Assembly: GCF_036785885.1 (NCBI RefSeq)
Contig: NC_092323.1
Span: forward strand, 16,066,501 to 16,130,500
Direction of reading: 5' to 3'
Length of the DNA: 64,000 nucleotides
DNA from: Coffea arabica
Taxonomy: Eukaryota; Streptophyta; Magnoliopsida; Gentianales; Rubiaceae
Shown one piece after another: positions 21,832-32,019 of this stretch (positions are counted from its first letter, which is position 1; each line of letters opens with the position of its first letter). The translations under genes were made by a program, and so were the position numbers. Below the pieces are notes generated by a model. It was not told the origin of the DNA and did not search any database. It was given only the letters and a program-made list of their open reading frames with translations.

Positions 21832-23032
21832 TGATAGGGTGTAATTTGTTATTAAATTTATGATTAATTTTTACTTTATTCTTGACAAATATTATTTTAA
21901 TTGTAGGATTCTACTTATATTTAGTATTTTGACCTAATTATAGGAGGTGGAACGCAAAAATGCTAAAAAGAGCGATTTTCTTAAAGTCATGCGATTTTCT
22001 TGAAGGCAATATCGGTGGTTGCCTTATTTTTTCTTATTTTTTTATTCGATTAGGAAATTGGCTAGTATATAGACTAGTCAGTTAGGTTTTCATTAGGGAG
22101 GCTGGTTGGCCACAAGGCAAAAGCAAGTCGTTTCTTCGTTCCCTTACTTTTTCATTCTAACAAATATCACATCGTTTTCGGGGAAAAGATTGATGTCAAT
22201 GAATTCAACTTATTCGTGTAGAAATTTCTCTATGAGAGGTGGCTAAATTTCTAATCTAGTTAAAGATCAACTCAACGACACAGTCCTGAACACTTGTGAG
22301 ATCGAACTAATCTCAACTTGTTCCTTCAATTTATTCATATTTGTACATTCTCTATTTCAATTTTTCGAGATTATTTTGTTAACTGGATGTCAAGGGTCTG
22401 ATATTCAAAATGATCTAATAATCTATTGTCAAATTAATCAACTAAATTTGTAATTGTTTAGTCGATTAATATTAGTGGTAACTAGCATTTACACACGTTA
22501 GGGGAACATGCAATCTAATTTAAATAACCCTCTTATTGTGTTATTAATTCGGGTTAGGCTTTTCTAATTCTTAATACAATTGAAAAATTAAATTCTACGG
22601 TCGTACTTAGAGTTATTTCATAATTAGGGGTGATCAATGGTCGTACTTTGATTACCAATAAACTAATGAAAAATTGGTCTTCAGAGCTTATTAACAATTA
22701 TAACTGACCTGTTAATTAATTGAGCAAACCATCTTTGCATCAATGATCGGATGAATGAACTATGTCTGAGAGGTTGTATCTTTGGCTAGAGTTTGTTTGC
22801 CATCGATTTAATTCCTACTTACTTTCGTGAATTATTTTATTAACTGGTTATGTATTTATTTTTGTTTGAGTTATTTAATTATCCCCAATTTTATAAAAAT
22901 CTCCCTTACTTTGTACTCTAAAAGAAATAAATTATCCCCAATCCCTGTAGATTCGACCATACTCACTGTTACAGACAAATATATATTTTTATTAAATAGG
23001 AATTTATTATTGTACAGGCTCGACATCTGTCA
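21832..23032 (+). mobile_element. Solo LTR, Athila-like family
   Basis: It begins TGATAGGGTGTAATTTG and ends GACATCTGTCA. The interior shows LTR phrases shared with the LTRs of elements A and B, such as TAATCTATTGTCAA, GGGGAACATGCA and GATTCGACC. The exact 5-bp repeat ATTTC flanks it (21,827-21,831 and 23,033-23,037). The paralogous stretch at 53,755-53,790 reads TTTCAATTTCAAAATATATG without the insertion, which gives the empty site. The single LTR without internal sequence indicates unequal recombination between two LTRs. It is more diverged than the LTRs of element A. Confidence 0.88.
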
Positions 23033-23511
23033 ATTTCAGAATATATGATTTAAGAAAAGAAGAAGTTAGAAGATTAACCTGGACAATGCAAAATTTTAGT
23101 TAGTTTCCAAATATTTTGCCCTTCTGCAATCAAGAAATTAAACTCCACCAAGTTCAGTGGGCCGAATCAATTTGGACTTCATCGACTTAGTTGTCTATAA
23201 CACAACTTGCTCTGGATCTTTCACAGTGGTATCCACTTGAATCCTCAGTGATTAATTCAGCAAGTTTTTGACAGAATAGTTTGTAATAAAGTGTAAAATG
23301 ATAGCAAAAGCAAAACAAATTTCAACCGACCATGACAAGAACCAGGCTAGTAATAAGCACTATACACTTCTAATGACATCAATAATCTCAACCACCGGTA
23401 GTGAAAGCTAAAGAAACACATAAAAATGATAATCCAACAATGAAGTTTATTTTCCACAAAATACATGATAGAAATAGATAGGATGTGAAACTAGAAAAAG
23501 CGAAACACAAA
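23033..23511. other. 3' flank of RLK-B
   Basis: Diverged copy of 53,790-54,160 (shared: GGATCTTTCACAGTGGTATCC). No gene is visible. A solo LTR sits immediately before it. Confidence 0.55.
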
Positions 23512-24418
23512 CTACAATTCTATGGCAATTAAAAAAGATGGAAGGCTGGGAGGATCTGGAATATCAACAGTTCCTTCGAGCATCAGAAGAACTTTCTTCA
23601 TGGATGGACGAAGAGCTGGCTCATCCTGGACGCACCAGAGAGCTATCTTGACCATTCTTTCCAGTTCTCTCACGTCATCAACCTCCTGATCACCAACCAA
23701 TTTATATAGCTCTCCAGCCTCAAAACACTGATAAGCCCATTCTTCAAGAATTGCTTCACTCTCGGGACTCGTACAGTCTACGCTTTTTCGTACCGTCTCC
23801 ATTAGTTCCAGATGACCAGTAAGAATTTTCCGCTACATCTGTTGTGCCCACAGGGTACTGTACAAGGTGTCCATCCGTTTGCATCTTCAGACGAAAAATC
23901 CCCTTCGAATCATCAGTTTCTGAAGCACTGGATATGAGCTCCTGATCAGCTGCCAATCGCTGACCAGGCAACAAACTATTGGTTGGATGCTCGAAACTCT
24001 GCCAAATGATTCTCTTAACAGAATCGTATAAAACAAAATTTCCAGAATCCAACATAGAAGCTGATGAAATAGGTTCAGAAGGATCAACAACAGTTATGTC
24101 TTGGCCTTCTGGCTGTTGCAAAATTAGCCTGCCATCCGTAGATAAAATCAGTGAAACGTTGCTCGAAAAGATGGGGCTGTCCCTGTTGGCAGTCCAAACA
24201 GCAGTTTTTTGGGGAATTCCAGCAAGAAAGATCCCAACCGCGTAGCCATTGCGTTGCTGATAGAATCCAAGGGCAAATATCCCAGATGGCGACAACCATG
24301 ATGATGAGTTGCCTGTGGGGGTTAAAGAAGAACCTAAACTAATGTTAAGAGGCCTTTGTTGAGCTGCTATTCTTGAATGGAATGTTGTTAAAAGGAAGAA
24401 GAACAAGAAAGCAGCCAT
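23512..24418 (-). pseudogene. Lectin RLK with internal deletion (RLK-B)
   Basis: Minus strand. The ATG at 24,418 opens a signal peptide and lectin domain very like that of RLK-A. At about 23,791 the sequence jumps directly into the end of the kinase domain (RKSVDCTSPESEAILEEW) and runs to the normal C-terminus. The missing part corresponds to roughly residues 209-694 of RLK-A: EGF and PAN regions, membrane span and most of the kinase (about 1.45 kb of DNA). The junction shifts the frame, so translation from the ATG gives about 220 residues ending soon after the join. A secreted lectin-only product is conceivable, but no evidence supports it. Confidence 0.9.
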
Positions 24419-25969
24419 GTATGGAAATTGGGTGGTGGAAGAGAAGACAACCAGTTCTTTTTGTTCTTGCTTTTTTTCTTTTTATTTTACTGGTTGCATC
24501 ACACTTGCTTTCTTCATATACGTAAAAGTTACGTAGAAATTTGGCATGAGTTGGCTTCTGAAGCCTTTGCAGCGATTCAGATCTTCTGAGTAAATTTTGC
24601 ATGTTTCAGTTCACATTCAGTATATTGTTAGGAAGCTTCCCAATTCTGACATCCACACAACCTCTGTGGTGCAGAAATAACATTTGAAAACTCAATTCCA
24701 TCTTAATCAAAACTAAGAAAATCTTGGTTGACATGAAAACTCTCACTACAGCTGTTCTGACAACCACCGATCTCACGGCGGAAGCAGGAAGCAGGAAATG
24801 CATGTGAATGAAATATAAATCCAGACTCATGAGTTACTCAGTAACTTGGATAAAAATAAATCATTTTAATCCTATAATTTTTTTTCGTTCAAAAGTTATA
24901 GGGCCAGACCTTGGATTCGAGGAATTATAACCTTACAATATTCAAGGAGTCCTTCAACTCAAGGCATTACAACTCTACTATGTTAGAGGATTCATGAAGA
25001 ATTTTATGCCTGTGTTAGAAGGGTAAGAGTAGTCCTTTTAGAATAGCCCTTAGACCTGGGGCATTATGTTAGAGGGGTCAATTCATGAAGAATTTTATGG
25101 AGTCTCTGGAAATTTATCAAGTCCGTGTTAGAGGGATCAATTTTCTTATTCCACCAGGACAGTGAAGAAATTTCTATTAACTTCCACCAAGTCTAAAAAG
25201 ATTAAGTTTATACTCGAGATACTGAAAAATTATAATCTATACAGTTAGATCAAGAGTTTTGCATTTAAATTAATAATTAGTTTGGGTACGAAACAAAAAA
25301 TTGAATGTAAATTAAGGGTACTAATCAATGCCAAACTTCAAGGATTCAATTGGTGGCACCAACTATACAAGTCTAGGATTAATGTATTGAGATTTTAGAG
25401 GTATTTTTCTTTTCTTTTTTTTCTTGGTCATAGAGGAAGGGTGAGATTTACGAAATAGGGAGGGCGAAGAGGGGATTAGAACTCAGGTTTTCAAAATTCA
25501 AAATTCTGAAACTTCAACTTTTACCTCTGGATCAAAACATATATAAAAACTAAACTATTGATTTTAAATAAAACAATGGTGGGCAACAAAATTTATGAAA
25601 TCTCTCCCAGAATTTCTTTTTTCCCCCTTTCCGGTGATCCTTGTCCTTGTGGTGCAGCCTGCATCCTTCACTTTTTATAAGAGGACACAAATAACAGATT
25701 AACAAAACATGCCTGGGGAGACTTCCACAAGACTTTTGGTGTTTAGACGGTCCTGCCACGGAATACCTTTCGGCTGTGTTGGAAATGTGTTAATGGTTTG
25801 ACGGAGAGATGAATATGGAAGCCGCAAATCTTGCAAAGACTAGTCCTTACATGTTGCTCTCTATATTATTGGTAGACTATTCCTTTTAAGATTAATAAGG
25901 GGAAAAAACAATTTTTTAAAATTATTTCTAGCAAAGGAAAGGTGGGATTTAAAAAGTAACGAAGCAGCG
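24419..25969. other. RLK-B upstream flank and unrecognised sequence
   Basis: The segment 24,419-24,600 is the RLK-B promoter and 5' UTR, related to 18,840-19,060 and 56,909-57,075. The segment 25,155-25,385 repeats 19,780-19,990. The segments 25,420-25,515 and 25,745-25,915 recur in order at 35,030-35,400, the former upstream region of RLK-D. No gene is supported. Confidence 0.5.
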
Positions 25970-26602
25970 ACGGACGCAGGATTTTGGTTTAGAGGGAGGG
26001 GGGAGGGGAATGATCAAACAACGAGTAACAAAAAATAATCAAAACAAATGATGCACTCTAATCAAAAATTAAAGTCTTAAAACCAAAGTTTAATAGGTGA
26101 TAACTAAACACTAAATGTTTTTAATAAGAAGAGACAACATATAAAGCAAGAGATGAAAATTAGGTCATGGACCAAAATCATATAGACATTAACCCTATAA
26201 AAATTAACACAAAAATTTTAAGGTAAAAATTTTAGAATAAGAACAATTGACACATTAATAATCATGAAAAATAATCTAAATCACAATTTTAAAATTGTCC
26301 AAATAATGAATGGCTATGAATCAAATTATAAAGGAATTGTAAAGGAAAAAAAATTAGACTTGCCTTGAAAAAATGGAGAGTTTTGGGAAGAGTGGATATT
26401 TGAAATAAGTTGAACGAATGTGGGAAGAGATCGATGCTTGCTTGTTGGTCTAAGTGTTGGCTTTTGACTAATACATCAAGTCAATCATGCACATATAAAT
26501 ATAATTCTAAATATGATTAAATTTCTTTTTATTTGTCAATTATTTGTTTCCTTACCTTAACTAATGTAAGGGCATACTAAACACACTAAAGTTATAATAA
26601 TG

Positions 26603-26646
<44 letters not shown>
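25970..26646 (-). repeat. Dispersed repeat, copy 2 (inverted partner at 13,210)
   Basis: Reverse complement of about 13,290-14,097. It starts near GACGGACGCAGGATTTTGG, a type of end common to plant transposons, and reaches a long TA microsatellite at about 26,608-26,646. No coding sequence and no clear terminal repeats are seen. Confidence 0.65.
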
Positions 26647-26651
<5 letters not shown>

Positions 26652-27462
26652 GGATAACAGTTGTAAGATTTTGTGTTTGTTATTGGGTGTCTTTCGCCTA
26701 ATTAAACAGTCACTCATTGGTCTCATAGTACATTCTTCCGAATTTTGCCGATAAGTATCTCTATCTATATAAGTTGAATCACTAGGTTAATTATCATGCC
26801 AAACAATATTATTATTTTCCAGCGGCTGCATGCACCAAATTAGTTGAGGAGTGAGGACCAAATTTGGACTCTAATACCAATACAGTTAATTGTAGTAAAT
26901 ATTTTCTACTACATCTAAGAACTTGCATCTAATTGTTTAGGAACTATAAGTCATCTGCAATTCAACTATTCTTGGTATAGAAAAAATTAACCTTTTTTTT
27001 TTACATAATAGTATGGCAAATAACTTAAGTTTTTACCTAATAACGAGTCTATGTAGGATTAGTAATAAGAGACTACGAATATTTATGGCAACTATTCAAG
27101 TACAAAGTAGAAATATAGAAGTGATACACGTAAAAAACTAGTAAAGGAGAATGTGTATTGTAAAGTAGTACTATATATATTATGCCCTTTTTGTTCTTAT
27201 GATTATGCATCGGCAGTTGCATGTAGCACTTTTTATTTCTAGTATAATGTAGTGATATAGAAGTGCTTATATAAAAATGCTATTATAGGAGTAACTTTTT
27301 TTTTCGACATAAAACCATGGCACTTAAAGTTTTACTTAACAACAAGTCCAAGTATAAAGTAGAAATATAGAAGTAAATGATTGACAATCCAACCACAATG
27401 TAAATGACAGAATTTAAAGTTTTAAAAGAGACAGTGTGTTGCAAAAAAAAAAGACACCAGAA
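26647..27462. other. Spacer
   Basis: AT-rich text. GTATGGCAAATAACTTAAG near 27,011 and CATGGCACTTAAAGTTTTAC near 27,315 belong to two diverged copies of one stretch (27,000-27,150 and 27,305-27,390). No gene is supported. Confidence 0.4.
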
Positions 27463-28470
27463 TTATGTGGAACTTAAAAACGATGTAGGACTGGGAGGAT
27501 CTGGAATATCAACAGTTCCTTCGAGCATCAGAAGAACTTTCTTCATGGATGGACGAAGTGCTGGCTCATCTTGGATGCACCAGAGAGCTATCTTCATCAT
27601 TCTTTCCAGTTTTCTCATGTCAACAACCTCCTGATCACCAACCAATTTATACAGCTCTCCGGCTTTGAAACACTGGTAAGCCCAATCTTCAAGAACAGCT
27701 TGATCCTCAGAAAAGCTCCAGTCTAGACTTTTTCGGCAGCATATGATCTCCAACAGCACAATCCCAAAGCTGTAAACGTCTGCTTTAACTGTCACAGGCA
27801 TCTTCCTGTACCATTCTGGTGCAACATAACCTTTTGTTCCTCTAAAAGTTGTGTAAGTTCTTGTTTGATCACGCTTTAATAGCTTTGCAAGCCCAAAATC
27901 AGAAATCTTGGGACACCTGTTTTCATCCATGAGTATATTCTGAGGTTTAATGTCACAGTGGATGATTTGTGTCTCACACTCTTCATGTAAGTAAAGAACA
28001 CCTCTTGCAATGTCGCGGGCAATTTTAATTCTTTCGTCCCAACTCGGATGGTTCTCTGGTTTGAGAAGGACGTCTGCCAATGATCCATTGCTCATGTACT
28101 CATAAACTAGAAGCCTCTTAGCTCCGTCAAGGCAGTAGCCGAGCAGCCGGACAAGATTGCGGTGATGTGTTTTCCCAATCACTGTGATTTCATTCTGAAA
28201 CTCCTTTTCGCCTTCTGCTAATACTTTCTCAAGTTTCTTCACAGCCACAACCTTCTCACAATCTGGCAAAATCCCTTTATACACAGCCCCAAATGCTCCT
28301 CTGCCCAACTCTTCTCTGAATTCATTTGTTGCTTGCTCCAATTCAGCAAAAGTGAAGGCCCTTGGAGCCACATTCTCAACAAATTCAGCATTTCTGAATT
28401 GTGATACCAGCTTATAAGCCCATACCTGATTTCTACGAACATAAACTCCAGCAATTACAGATATCAGAAC
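27463..28470 (-). pseudogene. Lectin RLK kinase half cut off by element A (RLK-D)
   Basis: The membrane-proximal codons and the whole kinase domain are open from 28,470 to the stop at 27,463. The ATG at 28,371 would yield a 302-residue kinase, MAPRAFTFAELEQ. Glycine loop [24 protein letters not shown] (non-RD), DFG and APEW are all intact, as is the C-terminus. At 28,470 the sequence stops in the membrane segment, exactly where the LTR of element A begins. The lectin ectodomain, signal peptide and native promoter are missing. A cytosolic kinase driven by another promoter is possible but not shown. It is the best-preserved kinase among the broken copies. Confidence 0.88.
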
Positions 28471-29883
28471 TGATAGGTTGCAATTTGATAGTTAATTTTA
28501 TTATTAATTTTTCCTATTACTTAACCCAATGTGAATTAATTATTAGATTCTACTCACTTTTCGTAATTTACATTTATTTCAGGGAGTAGAACAAAAATGT
28601 CACAATAAAGGCCAATTTGACAGTTATCGAGAAAGAGTTCACATAGCAGGCAATCGAGGGCATTTCTGGAATAAGGAGATACAAGTCTTTTTTGGTAATT
28701 CGCAGATGGCAGCATTAAAAGGAGGAACGCAGGGCTGAAGTGGAGAGCTTCTTATTCCTCCGGAGTCCTCTCCGCAAGGGAGGGCGCCGCACAGAGCCGC
28801 CGCACAGCAGGGAGCTGGCTTCCCTCTTAGTTTTTCCATTTTTATAGTTTAGCTTTTCCTTTGACCGTTTGGTCTCCTTCGTCTTGTAGTGGAGAGCTTT
28901 TGACTTTTCCTTGGAATCTTTTGTGGCTACCTCCTACGTGAGTCAGGAGCACTGAAGACTAAATCATCCATTGTTACTTTACTTTGCTTTATTCCTTCGA
29001 GTGAATTGCATTTCCCAATTTCGGAGTTGATGGCCGCGACTCTTGTTTCAATTTTGTGTGGATTTTGTTCATCAATTATGAACTAATTCCCTCACTCTAG
29101 TCAAGGAACAACGAAGGCTCTGGGTCGCCTAAAATTTGTGAGATCGATTTAATTTTATCTTTTTCTTTCATTTATTGGTATCCGCATATTTCTTGGTTGC
29201 TATGTTTATGGTTATTTAATTAATTGATTGTCTTGGATCCAGATAATTAGTTGATTGGATAATCTATTGTCAATTAGGGCATTAAATCCGTAATTGTTTA
29301 ATTGCTCTAAAATAGTGGCAACTGGCATAATTAGACTTGTGTCAGGGGAATACGCGGGCTAATCTAAAATAACCCTGGTAGTGCGTTATTTGATTAGAAT
29401 AGGGCTCCTCTAATACGTAAGGCAATTGGGGAATTAAATTCTATGGGCGTACCTAGAATTATTTCTCAATTAGAGCAGTGATTAACGGGCGTACCTTAAT
29501 CATCGACACAGTAAGGAGGGGTTGACTGTCATCGCTTGTTTGGCAGTTATAACCTATTTATTAGTAAATAATTGGAATTGCCTTTGCTTATCGATGATCA
29601 ATTGGGTGAACCATTGCTGAAGTTATTCCTTGGCTAGATCCTTAATTACCATTCATTTGATTTTAGTAATTTTTTGTTATTTAATTTTTAGTAGTTTCTT
29701 AGATTTTATTTGAACTTTTTTGATTGTCACCTTCTGCACAAAAACACCCCCCTTGTCACTGTGAACTTGAAAAGAAATAATTACTCCCAGTCCCTGTGGA
29801 TTCGACCCTGCTCACCGCTATCTACAGAAATCACTTTTAGTTTGAGCAGGTTTTATTATTGCACAGGCTTCGACAACCTGTCA
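28471..29883 (+). repeat. Element A 5' LTR
   Basis: 1,413 bp, beginning TGATAGGTTGCAATTTG and ending GACAACCTGTCA. It ends 5 bp before the primer-binding site. Insertion is after AGAAC (28,466-28,470) in the RLK-D membrane-segment codons. Confidence 0.9.
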
Positions 29884-29888
29884 ATTTT

Positions 29889-29943
29889 TGGCGCCGTTGC
29901 CGGGGATCGAACCCGGGTCACCCGCGTGACAGGCGGGAATACT
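29889..29943 (+). other. Extended primer-binding region, complementary to 55 nt of tRNA-Asp
   Basis: The sequence starts TGGCGCCGTTGCCGGGGAT, the usual 18-19 nt primer-binding site complementary to the tRNA-Asp 3' end. It continues complementary through the T arm, variable region, anticodon arm (GTC anticodon, read here as GAC in CGTGACAGG) and up to about tRNA position 21, for 55 nt in all. Element B has only the standard 19 nt (48,785-48,803). The tRNA sequence is recalled from general knowledge of plant tRNA-Asp(GUC). The 5' acceptor strand and most of the D arm are absent, so this is not a tRNA gene. Confidence 0.85.
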
Positions 29944-29999
29944 GGATTTAATTTAATCTCGTTTTCATTTTTAATTTATTTTTTTTTCTTATTTTTTTT

Positions 30000-31055
30000 A
30001 TGGCTTCTAACACTTCGTATTTTGGTGAAATACTGGATTTTCTTTCCGGGAAATGCGATATGACTAGTTTTATTGCTGAGTCTGCATATGCAGAGGCAGT
30101 AAACTCTATTAGAAAAAGAATGGCTGCTGCAACCTGTAAAATTTGTTATGCCAGGGATCATTCAACAGGTATGTGCCCCGAATATCAAGATAATCAGAGT
30201 GTCCCATTCAATAATTACGGAGATTTTTCACCCTGGTCTCAAACGTGGTATGACCATAATCCATACGGGTATGATCAAGGATGGTGGGAAAACTCCAATT
30301 ATAATTATTCAACGGGGCCAATGAATTTTCAGCAGTATGAGTCTCAAGAATCGTCATCTATGTCAGGTATGTATCCTGAAGAAATAGTTGAACCAATAGC
30401 TACTAATACATACCAATTCCAACAGGAGACACAAATGGAGGATGAGATGATGAAGGATGCAATGAATTATCTGGCAGATCAACTATGTCTATTGACATCC
30501 AGAGTGAATCGATTGGCTTCTCAAAGGGAAGAATTGCCCTCGGAAACCATTGTTGATCTAGAAGAAGATGAGAGTGCAATTGTCCGGCCAAATGACATGG
30601 AACTGCAAGAGTTTCAAGAAAACGGATTTAAAGATGCAGTTGAAAAGGAAGCTGAAGTGCAAGAAATGAGACTCCAGGATCAACTCATTCAAGTGAACGA
30701 TTCCAGTGAACAATCTCCAAATGCGGTGACATCTTCTCCACTCCTTAATCAATATTTTCCTGACTCCTATTCTTCAACTCCTGTTACTGAAATTGATTTT
30801 ATTATACCAGAAAATTTAAAATTTCATGACAGGAATAAGTTAAGAGTGGAGATGGCAAAATATCTTGAACCAATGAATGCGTGTGATGGAGGAGTGAGTG
30901 GAGAATGCAGATCATTGTTGACTTGTTTAGCGCCATTTATTAGTCCATGGAAGCCCGTAACTCGTGTGCCCAAGAATTACTCCATCTACGAGGGTTATCA
31001 GGACTATATAGAGGATGAAGCATTAAGACGAGCTACAAGATTTTATCCGCCATGA
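30000..31055 (+). CDS. Element A gag-derived protein
   Basis: The product has 351 residues and begins MASNTSYFGEILDFL. A zinc knuckle of the form C-x2-C-x4-H-x4-C is present (Cys46, Cys49, His54, Cys59), matching the knuckle of the element B gag in spacing and in the HST.MC core. The Tyr/Asn/Pro-rich region after the knuckle also resembles element B. The large N-terminal capsid domain, the protease and all pol domains are missing. The C-terminal 80 residues are unrecognised. The frame is intact in this recent insertion, which may indicate selection or merely youth. A role in packaging RNA in trans is speculation. Confidence 0.75.
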   Translation: MASNTSYFGEILDFLSGKCDMTSFIAESAYAEAVNSIRKRMAAATCKICYARDHSTGMCPEYQDNQSVPFNNYGDFSPWSQTWYDHNPYGYDQGWWENSNYNYSTGPMNFQQYESQESSSMSGMYPEEIVEPIATNTYQFQQETQMEDEMMKDAMNYLADQLCLLTSRVNRLASQREELPSETIVDLEEDESAIVRPNDMELQEFQENGFKDAVEKEAEVQEMRLQDQLIQVNDSSEQSPNAVTSSPLLNQYFPDSYSSTPVTEIDFIIPENLKFHDRNKLRVEMAKYLEPMNACDGGVSGECRSLLTCLAPFISPWKPVTRVPKNYSIYEGYQDYIEDEALRRATRFYPP

Positions 31056-31069
31056 GCAAAACATGATAA

Positions 31070-31360
31070 TGTCTAGCCAAAGACATTAAAGAAAGGCGCT
31101 CATTGGGAGGCAACCCAATTGTTTCTTTTAATTGCTTGATTGGTTTCGTGTCATAGTTTAAATCTGCTTTCCTTGAATTTGACTGATTTTGGGTGTTAAT
31201 TTTCGTTTTTGCTGATTTATAGGTGCCCTTCAGTCATGACGCGCCCGCGTGGTGACGTGCATGAAGCTCACGATCAGAAACTTCTGGGAGCTCTCTTGCC
31301 CTCTTGACGTGCCCGCGTCACGTTCGCGGGAAAGGTAAGGATTCAAAAAAAAAAAAAAAA
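31070..31360 (+). other. Conserved post-gag block of Athila-like elements
   Basis: It opens ATGTCTAGCCAAAGACATTA and GAAAGGCGCTC, then the hairpin ATTGGGAGGCAACCCAAT (31,102-31,119), then TTGACGTGCCCGCGTCACG-type repeats near 31,230-31,335. The same order occurs in element B on the minus strand (45,890-46,215). The hairpin loop and stem are the same in B except for one base. Confidence 0.75.
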
Positions 31361-31454
31361 AAAAAAAAAAGAACAAAGAACAAAGAAAATTTTTCTTATC
31401 AACGTAGCTTTAGTTTCCAAAATTCAAAAAAAAAAATTTGATTTCCGTAGAAAA

Positions 31455-32019
31455 AAAATTTTTCTTTTCCTTCTTTTCTTTCTTTCTTTTTTTTTTCTTT
31501 CTTTCTTCTTCTTCTTTCTTCTTTCTTCTTTCTTCCTCCCTTGCTCCCTCTCTGTTGCCCGCCGCCCACTTGCGCCGCAACCCCCATCACGCAGCAGCCT
31601 ACCGCCGCAGCTCTCCCATCTCTCTTCTCTCTGGTCCACCGCCGCCACTCAGCGGACCTCCACCAGCCCCCATCGCCGCCCGCCAGACAGTGCCGTCCAC
31701 CACATCGCCTCCACTGTCCGCAACCAGCCGCCGCCCGCGACCCCAGCGCTCCACCAGAGCGCGGCTCTCCGTCGCCAGTCGCGGCCCACCTTGCGCGCTC
31801 CACCGCCATCTTCACCTCCATAGCGCGCCGCTCGCTCCTGCTCCACCGTTGACCGCCGCTGTTTTCATCGACACCGCCGCAACCCCTCACGCGATTCCGG
31901 CACAACTGACACCCACTACTGTCCCATTTCGTCTGGCTACTACCTACGGTGGAGGTAATTGGAAGTTGCCCCCCCTAATTTCTTCATTTCGTTCGGTTGG
32001 CCACCTGGTTAACTGCTGA
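31455..32019 (+). other. CT tract and GC-rich block of element A
   Basis: A pyrimidine tract (31,455-31,550) is followed by about 450 bp of CpG-rich sequence. Open frames exist on both strands (Pro/Ala/Ser-rich at 31,438-32,019, Arg/Gly-rich opposite), as expected of low-complexity GC-rich DNA, so neither is called. Element B has the same CT tract plus GC-rich arrangement inverted (45,140-45,720), although the primary sequence differs more than in the flanking parts. Confidence 0.6.

Noticed and set aside
29889..29943. A tRNA-Asp gene on the minus strand
   Set aside because: It has the T arm and anticodon arm but lacks the 5' acceptor strand and most of the D arm, and it sits exactly at the primer-binding position after an LTR. 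It is antisense tRNA sequence in the element, not a gene.
31438..32019. Pro/Ser-rich and Arg/Gly-rich long frames in element A
   Set aside because: GC-rich, low-complexity DNA opens frames on both strands. No domain is visible and the matching region of element B does not keep the frames.
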